From: Paguma larvata | Taxonomy: Eukaryota; Chordata; Mammalia; Carnivora; Viverridae | DNA: 64,000 bases | Assembly (NCBI GenBank): GCA_030068075.1 | Contig: CM057839.1 | Coordinates: 51,116,960 to 51,180,959, forward strand | Reading direction: 5' to 3' | Shown: in pieces, positions 23,801 to 35,800 of the stretch | Position numbering within the stretch: position 1 is the stretch's first letter | Layout of the letters: each line of letters starts with the position of its first letter | The notes under the pieces: model-generated | What the model was told of the DNA's origin: nothing | The model's input: only the letters and a program-made list of their open reading frames with translations | Database searches by the model: none | Position numbers and translations under genes: made by a program

Positions 23801-26800
23801 GTTCATTTGTCAAGGTCCTTAGTCTCATAGACTCAAAACTTGGTTTTGTCATGTCGACTGTCATCAAACCTAACTCTCAGGAGACTAATAAACACACATA
23901 TTCTGATCTATACATAAATTATGATACATGAAACAAGAATTGAAAATACTACAACACAACGAAAACTACAACTTTCCTATGGACCATAGGATATACTAGT
24001 TGCCATAGCAGCATATTATTTGGTGGGGGAGACCTACACGGAAAGCCAAATCGTCATCAGAAGGTTATTTGGTGATCCTTGTCCTCTGAAAAAGGAAAGT
24101 ATATTAAATGAATTCTCCTTGAGAGAGATGACATTAAAGATAAAGGGAACCATATGAGTCAAAAGTCTCTTAGGTTCCTTATCCTCTACACAAGGCATGG
24201 ATGGGAACTGCTGACACTGACCTGGCACCAAGTCTGAGCAAGAATCTACAGTCAGAACGACATGGACTTTCTTTGGATATGTTAAAAGGTTCAGTCAAGT
24301 AACATTATGAGTCTCCAGGTTCCAGAGTTATTCCATCTCCTTGAGCTGGCTGGGCATATCTGTGCCCAGATCCATTGGTATGTGGAGTTTATAATTTTAC
24401 TCTAAAAAAGTCATCTCATTTCTTCAACATCAAATTCCTGTCTTGGTGTAGCCCCAACTATTAAAAACATCTACTATAAAGAGAGTCACAATAAGCCCTC
24501 ATTCGAGAGTGGTCACACATTGGATTTTTCATACCACAAGTAAGTACTGCAAAAAATAGAGAATCTTTTGTTGTGTTCTAATTAAAGAATAGGGAACTTT
24601 TATAGGAAGGGGTAAACCTTCCCAAAATTATACTTACAGTTATCCAGAGGAAAAGGATCACAAAAGACAGTAAGGGTGGAAATGGAAAGAGTAAGAAGGC
24701 ATGAAATGGTTCTCTGAATATTATCTTAGTGTACATCAACCTAGAAGAGTTTCCCAGACATATCCTACAGGGTACTAGTGGTCCTCAGAATGTTCATGCT
24801 CTACAAAGAAAACAGAATTCTAGATTCTATGGGGAAATACATTTGGAAAAAAAAAAGGAAAACAAATCACATAAGTTTATATACAGCAGGGATTCTCAGA
24901 GCCTTGAACATGTTTGTCTCAACTGTGACTGTTTGAAGAACCTGTACCTGGTATGCACTGAAATAAAGGAAATATCCTAAGATTTAACTTGTAACTGGGG
25001 TTCGATTTTCTTTTAATAAAAGACTGACGAATGGATAAAGAAGTTATGGTACTTATATACAATGGACTACTACGTGGCAATGAGAAAAAATGAAATCTGG
25101 CCATGTGTAGCAACATGGATGGAACTGGAGGGTATTATGTTAAGTGAAATAAGTCAGTCAGAAAAAGACAGATACCATATGTTTCCACGAATAGGTGGAC
25201 TTTGTGAAACTAAGCAAAAACCAGGGGGAGGGGAAGAGGGGAAAGAAAAAAAAGACACAGAGAGGGAGGGAGATAAAACATAAGAGACTCTCAAAGACTA
25301 AGAAAAAACTGAGGGTAAGGGGGATGAGGGAGGGGGGAGAGGGGTGATGGGTATTAAAAAGGGCACATGTTGGGATGAACACTGGGTGTTATATGTAAAC
25401 CAATTTGAAAATAAACTATTATAATAAAAAAAAAAAAAAAAGATTCATTTCTTCAACCCAATACATAAAACAAAGCAGATGGAAAACAAAACCATATTTT
25501 ATTGAAATTAAAACAATAATACAAATATCTGATAATGACTATTTCACTTAAGAAACAAATCAAATACTTACACTTATAATCCTCCAATAATGGTTCCTGG
25601 TTATTATCAGCACTGATTTCTATTGCAGCATCTGCCAGGTTTTTTTCTAATGCTGACCTTGCAAGGCTTGGTAAGAACCTGGTGGATATTGGAGGGGGAA
25701 GGGGTGGGAAGGATATAAGGATGAAATCAAAGGTTTCTGTGATTTCTAAATATTTTTTGGCATGTACACATACAAACTCTCTTTCCTCCTTCTCTATCTC
25801 AATATAACCATTTATGGAAGAGCAGTCTTGCTCTGTGAAATCCATAAAAAATTTTGAAATACAAACTTCAAGCACCTGTGAAGATGAAGTATATGTTTGT
25901 TGATCTTTTAATAAGTAAAATTTATATGTAATTAGGAGTATTCATTTATATAAAACATGTTACAAGACTTAAAATAATTTACTTCTTAAAATGGATTTAG
26001 TATACCTCATAAATCTTGTTTAACTGTTTAACTGGATTATCGAATTTTCTTAACACTTTAACCTGCTCTAACTTGGCAATCAGAAATACAAATTAGTGGA
26101 AGTGGATTAATGATGTTTACTTTCTAACACAAATTACTCCATTTAGCATTATCCAGCTTGGTCTTTCCTTCCATTTAAAAAGTATACCTGCTTGTCTGTT
26201 CTACATGAATGTTGTCAAAACAACAATCTGGTGTGTGACAGAGGCATTTCTCACCTACATATAGATTGTAAGAACATCACGAGCTTAGATTATTAAAGTG
26301 GAGTTTCCCATCCACACAAATAAAGTTATATCTGAAATTTAGTGATCCCAAGCGAGCCCACAGAAATGATTTTTAACCCATTACCTGTGCTATACTACTA
26401 TAAGCTAACCACTGTGTGCCATGATATTCCAAATGAACATACTAGTAACATAACACTTCTAATTTAGGCTTTCCATAGCTCTAAATCCTTGGTGGTGGTT
26501 CCCACAGTCTTGAGTGTCAGCTCGAATAAAAGAGATGTTGGTGTGAGCGCGAAGTCAAATGAATGAGCATGTGAAGAACTGATGGATTTCCTGTCCCTGT
26601 GATATAACCCATGTATCCGACACGATCTCCCACCTGCTGCGTCGTTTTGGTTCCAGGCTATGATAGGGGGATTTCTATAACTCTAGGTCAGTAGCTCATT
26701 GGTTCAGCATCAAGTAAGACTTACTGTTATTCATCTCTGACCTTTCATCACAGTTCTTAGACTGTTGCCATGTCCAAAACCAAGGCCTCACCTTATCTCT

Positions 26801-29800
26801 CAGACCCAGTAACTGGGCTTTTATCTGGTTTCCTGAGCCCTTGGTCTTGGCATCATGCCCTGCCTTCCTCTCTGCACTATACCACAAACTAAAGTCTGGC
26901 CTGGTAACATTAGGCCCTGCAGCTGCATCTCCATTACTTCCTGTCAGACCACCCTGATTGACAATAAACACTTGCAAGCTGAGACTCCGTCGACTATTCC
27001 CCGAAACCCCTTTCATCTATACTGTCTGCTGTCAACACATCCTCCTTTGCCCCTGGACTGAAACATTTCTAGATGGCCCTCCAAAGCCTGTTGAGAACTG
27101 CAAAAGGCACGTAGGCTCCCTTCCAATGGCAGTGACAGGCACTGCTTGCCAATATCATACTCTTTTCTACTGAGCTTGAACAAGTTTCAGAATTGTTTTC
27201 AACCTCACATCCAGACAGAACTAGCAAATAATCAGAGGTAGTATAGCGGTTAAAAATATATAACCTCTAGAACCTAACTTTTAAAAGACACTGGCTCAGG
27301 GCACCTGGATGGCTCAGTTGTTAAGTGTCAGACTCCTGGTTTCGGCTGTCATGATCTCACAGTTTGAGTTCAAGCCCTGTACCAGGTTCTGTGCTGACAG
27401 TACAGACTTGCTTGGGATCCTCTCTCTCCCTCTCTCTCTCTGCCCCTCCCCTACTTGTATGGTCTCTGTCTCTCTCAAAATAAAGAAATAAACTAAAAAA
27501 AAAAAGAAAGAAACTGGCTCATCCCACAAATGAGGAGAAGAAAGTATGTCAGGTTGTATTAGGTCAACCTTAATTTTTTCTAGGTTTCAATTTTTTCTAG
27601 TTAACGCCTTCCTTTCCCATTGCTCACTGACATTTTCTACTTGCTTTTTCCTCTTCTTCTGTGGCCTTTCGTAAAATAGGTGAGTGAATGAAAGAAATAT
27701 CACTCTTTCTATCCTACTTTCCTATAGCAGAAGCAAATACATACCCTGTTGTAAAGTTTTCAAGGGTATTTATCACTATTAGGAGCACCATAATGCCTTT
27801 TCATTATCATCATTATCTTCATTTACTACCAGTAAAAATAGAATTGGAAAGTCTCCAGTTTCTATGGTCTTCGTTGTAACAAAAAACTAAAGAAATATTC
27901 ACCCACATTCTAGGAAACAAAAACAGAAGTAGTTACCCTAGGCTAACTCAAATAACTGTGTCATTCATTGTCACAGAAGTGAGATGCAATCTTTGGATTA
28001 AAGAGTAAGATAGAGTTTCTCAGGATGGTAGCATGAGAAGCTAGAGCAAGGACAGGGATGCTCCCAAATTTCTGGTGCAAGGAAGAGGGGCGGTACTGTT
28101 AGTAGTAAGAGTGGGAGAAAAAGCCTGTGGGGCTCAGGAGCTATGAGGTAGGCTGTGATTCTATTTAGAGTGTGTAATTAATTAACTGATACCCGTGATT
28201 TTAATCTTAAGTTTTTAAACAGCACTTGAACATTTAAGATAATTTATGGCTCATTCTATTCATAAAGTTAGTTTATTATATTCATGAGATATTTACTTTT
28301 CTGGAAAGGTTTTGCTTATTAATTCAGATATCTGAAGTACTTAAATGGAAACCAGATACATAAAATTTATTCACAAATTTCAAATGTTTGAAGATAGTTA
28401 ATTTAGCCAAGATATTTCGAAGATAAATGGAACCAAACATTTTTTAAAGGCCCATAAAAATACTTCATATTTGCTGGACTTACAGAGTAAGTTGAATAAC
28501 CGAAAAACCTAAAGAATATCTAGAGTTCTGAGACTGTAATCTTAAAACACTGAACAGCAATTGTTAGGGCCAGAAATAAATCCCTAAATAGTCTCTCCAG
28601 AAAGCAAAATCATTCTTCATAACACCAAAAAATACACATCAACGGTAATCATTATAATCATTTAACACTGTGTATGATTAGTTCTGCTGGCCTTATGATT
28701 TTTAAAAAGTAATTGGTTAATAATGTAAAAGAGTAGAAATTTTATATAGGTGTCGTTCATTTTATATCACAAGGGAATTCTTGAAAAATATTGTATGCAA
28801 ACTAAGTTTTCGGTGACTGGGAATATTTCCTCAGTACCTCCATGTCAGAGACAGTTAATCTTCATTTCTAATTCTTACAGCTCTGCCTAAAGTTCCTATG
28901 CTAAAGGGTCATCACCGCAAGTTTTTCTATGAGCAGATAATGTAATGGAATACAAAATACTTGCATGGAGTAGAAGTCTTATTATAGGAACTTCTAATTA
29001 AATCTTCCACAATTAAAGAACTTTTGAAATGTAAAATATCTAATAACTTCCTAATCTTCAAAGTTTCTTTCCTTTAGCTTCTTCGGTTTTCAACTATCCA
29101 GAAAATGCAATATGCATCTAGCTCTAAGACTTGGTGTACATATTATAGGACATGCGGATAAGGCGCCTAGTGAACCATTCCCTCAGATGAAGAAATATTC
29201 CAGTCTGAACCCAACTGCCATACACAAATAAATAAAAAGTTTTCTTTTTTTTTTAGTTTGTTTATTTTGAGAGACAGAGAGCGAGAGTGCAAGAATGGGA
29301 GAGGCAGAAAGAGAGAGGGAGAGAGAGACAATTTCAAGCAGGCTCTGTGCTTGTGAGGAGCCTGACGTGGGGCTCAATCTGACAACCTGAGCCAAAATCA
29401 ACAGTCAGACATTTAACTGACTGGACCACCCGGGTCCAGATAAATGAAAGGTATTTTTAAAAAATACTTTAAAAGAGTATTTTGAAATTTAAAATTAAAA
29501 TAAGAAGATTTATAAAAGCCAAGCTAATACTTAATAAATTTAATGTTTAACAAATTTAAACTAGAGAATTTCCTTTGCTTTTCTCTGCTAAATAATAATT
29601 TCGTTAATACAAATTATGTCAACTTTTAAAAATTTTTTGTGAAAATCAATTCTTTTCACTGCTGTCATGATTGATATAGATCTGTTTCATTTTAATTAAT
29701 GTTAAAATATCTCATTTCATTCCTGATGGATAGATAGGTTGTTTCCAATTTTTCACTGTTACAATGATGCAATGAACATTCTTATACATGTCTCCTTATA

Positions 29801-32800
29801 CATGCATTTAAGTCCTTCTTTGAGGTGATATCAAGAAAAAGAACTGCCAAATCATAGAGTATTAATATACCTAAGCATAAAGATAAGGTGAGATAACTCT
29901 AAAGTGATGAGACTCAACAGCTCGAATAGAATTCCATTTTCTACTAGTCACAAAAAATGTTAATTTTTACAGGTAAAAATTATAAAAGTATGAAATGATA
30001 GCTGATTATTGCTTTAAAATCTCATTTCCCCAATTAATAATAAATTTGAGCATCTTTTCAAATATTTACTGGCCATCTGAATTAACTTCTCCAAGTGCCT
30101 ATTCATCCTTTGCCCATTTAGGGTTGATTCTTTCCCCTCATTAATTTGGATACTTTATAGTCCTTGAATATCAATCCTTTTGTGATTATAAATTTTATCA
30201 AACATCTCTTAGGAGCTTGAATTCAGTGAGAAAGGGGAATGTGGTTACCTGGAAAGGCAGGCTTTAGTAACTGCAGCGTGAAGATTTTCACGTGGGTACT
30301 GTGAGAGCCGCCGAGAGATCCGCAGCAGCTGTCTGGTAGAGAGTGACGCTGCCAACGACTGTGCCTGTCAAAAGGCAAAAGGCGACCTGATGAGAGTCGT
30401 GTTCCACCTGCTGAAAGTCCCTTTAGATAGGTATCAGAGCAGAATTCATTACTCCTGATGGACAAGGCCACACTTAAAATAAACAACAAAAACCAATTCA
30501 CACTTAAAATATAAAGATAGTTTTTAAAAAAAATCTGTAAAAAGTGTTTATCAGTTACATTCAAAAGAAGTGTTTTCATTGAGCTAAATGCCGTATACGC
30601 AGGTTTCTGGGGCTGGGGGGAAAGAGGTTGGAAGGAGGAAAGATGTTACATAATACAGTTCATAACTGACTTACAAATAGCTTTTATGTACGGTGAATTA
30701 TTTGTTCTTTTTTTTTTCTTCCTGCCTACACAAAGCTGCACTGTTAAGATATACTGAAAATGGTAGAGCTTTAAGTAAATCTATGGCTTCTGAAATGGAG
30801 AAAAGGAACTGTGAACAATTTAGGTTGCTGATCACAGAGGTGTCAACAAGTTTATCACTTGGCTGGCAGCCTGCATTTTGAAATCCTTCCCCTAGACTGC
30901 CAGAATAATTTCACTTTTAAAATTAATAGAGCTGCTAGTACAGAACTCAGGACATGTGAGTACCAATAATATTTGTCGTTGATTTTGAAATTATCTTAGT
31001 GGGCAGCGTAATGTAATGATAAAGTTCATAAGCTTTGGAGTCAGATAAATCAGCCTCCCTCCCATGTATTAGCTTGGTGGATTATTTAACATTTTCCAGC
31101 CTTGGTTTCCATATCTTTAAGTTGGCAGTAATAATGCCTTTACCTTTAAGATTGTTATGAGGCAGTTCTAGATTTCTGAAATTATACCAAAATCTATAAA
31201 GAGCTTATCAAACTCAACACCCAAAAAACAAATAATTCAATTAAAAAATGGGCAGATGTCTTCATCCGGATGGCCAACAGACACATGAAAAAATGCTCAA
31301 CAACGCTCATCATCAGGGAAATACAAATCAAAGCAAAAATGAGATACCAGCTCACACTGGTCAGAGTGGCTAAAATTAACAACATAGGAAACAATGTTGG
31401 GGAGCATGTGGAGAAAGGGGAACCCTCTTACACTGTTGGTGGGAATGCAAACTGGTGTAGCCACTCTGGAAAATAGTATGGAGGTTCCTCAAAAAGTTAA
31501 AAATAGGACTACTCTGTGATCCAGCAATTGAACTACCAGGTTTCTATGGAAAGGATAAAAAAAATACTGATTTGAAGGGATACATGCATCGCAATGTCTA
31601 TAGCAGCATTATCAACATCAGCCAAACTATGGCGGGAGTGCAGACGTCCACTGAATGATGAATAGATAAAGAAGAGGTGGTATTTATATTCAATGGAATA
31701 TTACTCATCCATAAAAAAAGAATGAAATCTTGCCATTTGCAATGATGTGGATGGCGCTAGAGTGTATAATGTTAAGCAAAATAAGTCTGTCAAAGACAAA
31801 TACTATAGGATTTCACTCATATGTGGAATTTAAGAAACCAAACAGATGAACATGGGAGGAAAAGACAGAGGGAAATCATAAAACAGATTTTTAACTATTG
31901 AGAACACACTGGGGTTTGCTGGGAAATGGGCAGGAGGATGGGTTAAATGGGTGGCAGGTTAAGTATGATGGAAGGCACTGGTTTTGATGAGCACTGGGTG
32001 TTATATATGTGATGAATCACTAAATTCTACACCTAAAACTAATATTACACTGTATGTTAACTAACTGGAATTAAAATAAAAACTTGAAAGTACAAAAAAG
32101 AAAAAGGAAAAAAAGAGAAAATTGTTCTAAAGCACTTAGCAGAGGTCAGTCACATGGGTGCTCAACAAATGTCAGCAATTATTATTAAAAGGTAGCCTCT
32201 CCAAAATGAAAAAAGCCTAACACAGGAAAGCAATGTGACCTACACTTGATTGTTATAAGGTCTCGCAGTATCTTAGGGTCTCCCCTCGATATCTCAGTAA
32301 CTTGTTTACTTCTGTAACTCTGGTGTCTCACTATGATTGGTCATCTTAGAACAAAGAACTGTACAGTGATAGGTTTGTGCCAAAACTAACGTCTGTAATT
32401 GGTTAACTAAATGATGACACGCCCTAACTCGCTGTAATCTATATAAACCCACTGCTGTCTTTGTTCGGGGCCATTCTCTGCAATTGCTCCTTAAGATCAG
32501 GAGTTTAGGTTTGGCCTGGCCCTAAATAAATTTTGCCTCAGCGCCCAGTGGTCTTTTTCTGAAATCAACTTGTAACATTCAGTATGAATTTAATGTATCA
32601 GATTATTATTGGATTAATTCCTAATTTAGATCAGCAGCATTAGGAGACAGGAGTTTTTAGTGAAAACCTGAAGAGAGAACTTTTAAAGCACTTAGCCCTT
32701 TAGGAGGACAGAACAGGCCAGGGTGAAATGCCAGCACATGTGAGCCCCGAAGGGAACACAGAAAAGGACTCCATGAAGTGACCAGAGGGTTCGAGATGGA

Positions 32801-35800
32801 TGTGGTAGGGTGCCATGATGCCAGAGACACGCTGTGTATTTGCTTGTTTCAGCATTTCACTTGAGGTGGTCTCTGCATGTCCCAAGGAAGAACAAACGGA
32901 AGTGATTTCTCTCCCTTGTGTATTTCACGGCTCCATGAGATGCTGTTGTGCTATTACTAGTGTTATAGTTCAGCTACAACATAGGTTAAATAGTCCTCTG
33001 GGGGCTAGGTTGGGAGCATAATCACCATTTATGATGTACCCTTTTTTCTATTAAAAACACATTTGATGTCTCAAAGAACTCATTCGTAAGCAAACATTTG
33101 GTTCATCTTTGTTTTCAACAAATTTGCATTCTAGACATGGAGGCAATATTTAAATATAAGAAAGTAGAAATTGCAATTCAAAATAGCATATAATTTAATG
33201 CCAAAGCAAGTGAAGCACTTGACAACTGCTATACGGGCTTAAAATTAAAATATTCAAGTGGGCAGGAGGAAGGCTATGAACAAAGGCATGAAAGCAAAAG
33301 GAACAGAAAACGTGCAGACTGGGAGGAAACCAGCCCAGCTCTCTCACGGGGTCTTGCTGGAGAACTTGCTACTAAGTAACAAAGACCTGGGACTGACTCT
33401 TGGAGGAGAGTGGCTTTACCCCGAAAGCAACAGGACTGCTTATGTGCAAAGTGGTAATATGATTGTAGAAAGATTAATCTGGCAAGAGCATGCAAAGTAA
33501 GTGAAGGACAGGGAGAACTGAGACAGGAAACAGAAAGCTCCTTCAATGATCTGTCTATAAAATGATAAGCTATTATAGCGAGGTCACTGGCAAAAAGGAG
33601 TGGAGAGAAGGAATCACCAACTATTTCAGAGAACGTGGCACCTGATGGATATGAGAAAGAAGGAAGAAGTGAGGATAAAGTTATTTCAGCCAGCATGATT
33701 TAAAGCATCAGAAGCCTAACATGACTCAGCAATTCCCATTCTTAATACTCAGGTCCACAAAAAGTTCCTATTTTAATCATGGGAAATGTTTGACAGATGA
33801 CTTCGACCTGAGGATTCTCATGACGAAAGTCCCAATAAACCTTATAGTAACTTCCTAGTATACAATATTCTTTTTTTTTTTTAATGTTTATTTATTTTTG
33901 AGAGAGAGAGAGGGAGAGAGAGACACAGAACCAGAAGCAGTCAGCTTCCGAGCTATCAGCACAGAGCCCAACATGGGGCTTGAACTCACGAACCGCGAGA
34001 TCAGACCTGAGCCAAAGTCAGCCACTTAACTGACTGAGCCACCCAGGCGCCCCTCTAGTGTACAATATTCTAATCTCACCCGAGAATGACACTGAATTCA
34101 GGCTTCACATTTGATTCCAGTGATCAGTAAGGACTTTCTCATGAATTTGAAAAATACGAGATTTCTCAGCTGGTAACACCAAAATGCTTTACGATAATAT
34201 CCAGTGTCAAAAAAATCAGAACAAAGCTTTATGTTGAGCCATTTAAGTGTTGAATAAAAGAGTTTGGTTATTTCTGCTCTCACATTATCCATTAAAAATT
34301 GAGAATGTACTTTAATTACAAAATTCCTAACGTGTTTAACATTTGTAACATTACATTTCTAACTACAGTTTTTTTTTTTATCTTGCAAAAAAGAATATGA
34401 GGATGTGAGCACGTTCCCTTAGTTACCATGGTTATGGAGTTTAAGAGCACACCTCAAGGGTTTTTTTATTAGCAAGATTAGTAACAGTAATTCAGCTTAA
34501 AAAATATGAAGGCTCTGATCAGAAATTTTTTCAAATAAATTATCTCTTTTACCTTTTAAAGAATTATTTCCTTTATGAAAATGTAGCATTCTCAGGGAGA
34601 GAAAACTCTAGGAACTGTGTGTTAATAAATTAGTAATTAGTTAATTAGTCATTTCATTCATTCATTCATCAAACATTTATTGTCTCTTATGTGCCAGGCA
34701 CCAGGTTGCGAAACGAGAATAAAAGAATGAACGATACTGTGTTCAAGGAGTTCAAATAGTCATTGGGAAGAAAAAAACAAATAGTGATGCAGTCACCTCA
34801 GGTCCATAAGGGAATCCTAAGTCAAATTATGAAAGCAGATGGCAGACAGAGGTTACTCCTGCCTGAGCGGTTGAGAGACCACAACAAAAACCCCTGTCAT
34901 TCCGGAACATAAACGTGAGTGAGGGAAAATAGACAATTGTAAAAAGTGAGTAAAACGTATATTATGTCAAAGGGTAATAAGCCTGAGGAGGAACTTGAAA
35001 GCACGAAGAGAGCTAGGAATGAAATGGGGGGAAAACGCGATTCTAAATAGAGTGCTTCAGGCAGGCCTTGCTGAAGAGGTGACATCTGAGCAAATCCAAA
35101 GGGAGAGAGGGCAAAGGTGCAGTTCTCTGGGGAAGAACAATCTAGCCAGAGGAAACGCTGAGAGGCAAGGGCGCTGAAGCAGACATTAGCGGGTTTAAGG
35201 AACAAGAAAGAGAATGGTATAGCTGAAAAGAACAAATAATGGAAGCGGAGATGCAGATGAGGTCCCAGGAGTTATTAATGGGGGGCCTATGACAGCTGGA
35301 AAATGCTCCCTCCCCAAAGATACCCACATCTAATCCCTGGAACCTGTGAATTCGACCTTATATGGCAATGCTGACTTTGTAGACCACATTAAAGATTTTG
35401 AGATGAAGAGACTATCCTGGATTATCTGGGTGGCCCCTACATGCAATCACACGCATCCTCGTGAAAGCGAGGCCGAGAGGAATCTGACGCAGACACACAG
35501 AAGGGAAGGTGATGCGAAGATGGAGGCAGAGGTTAAGATAACGAGGCCACAAGTCAAGGGATGCTGGTCACCAGCAGAACTGGAAAAGGCAAGGGACAGA
35601 TTCTCCCCTTGAGTCCCCAAGGGAGTGTTGCTAACACCTTCGTTTCAACTTAGTAATACGCATTACAAACTTTTGGGATACAGAACAGTGAGAAAATAAA
35701 TTTCCAGTGTTACAAACAATTTATGGTAATTTGTTACAACAAGCACAGGAAAGTAATACAGGGTCATATTAGAAATGAATTGTCAGTGATGAGGGCAGTC

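Larger units (their letters stand above)
22089..25571 (-). other. VWA8 intron between window exons 6 and 7
   Basis: 3.5 kb. It contains a degraded MIR (about 22858-23085) and a young L1 3' end (25013-25441) that stops about 130 bp from the donor of window exon 6. The intervening 23100-25000 shows no coding block or repeat that I can name. Confidence 0.8.
25679..30248 (-). other. VWA8 intron between window exons 5 and 6
   Basis: 4.6 kb. It holds CAN-SINEs at 27299-27505 and 29243-29437, and an old minus-strand L1 at about 29680-30215, right beside the donor of window exon 5. 25690-27290 and 27520-29240 show nothing I recognise. The open frames there are chance. Confidence 0.8.

Noticed and set aside
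30223..30579. 118-codon minus frame covering window exon 5
   Set aside because: It is a different phase from the true VWA8 frame. The correct phase gives S-T-R-Q-L-L-R-I and joins its neighbours.
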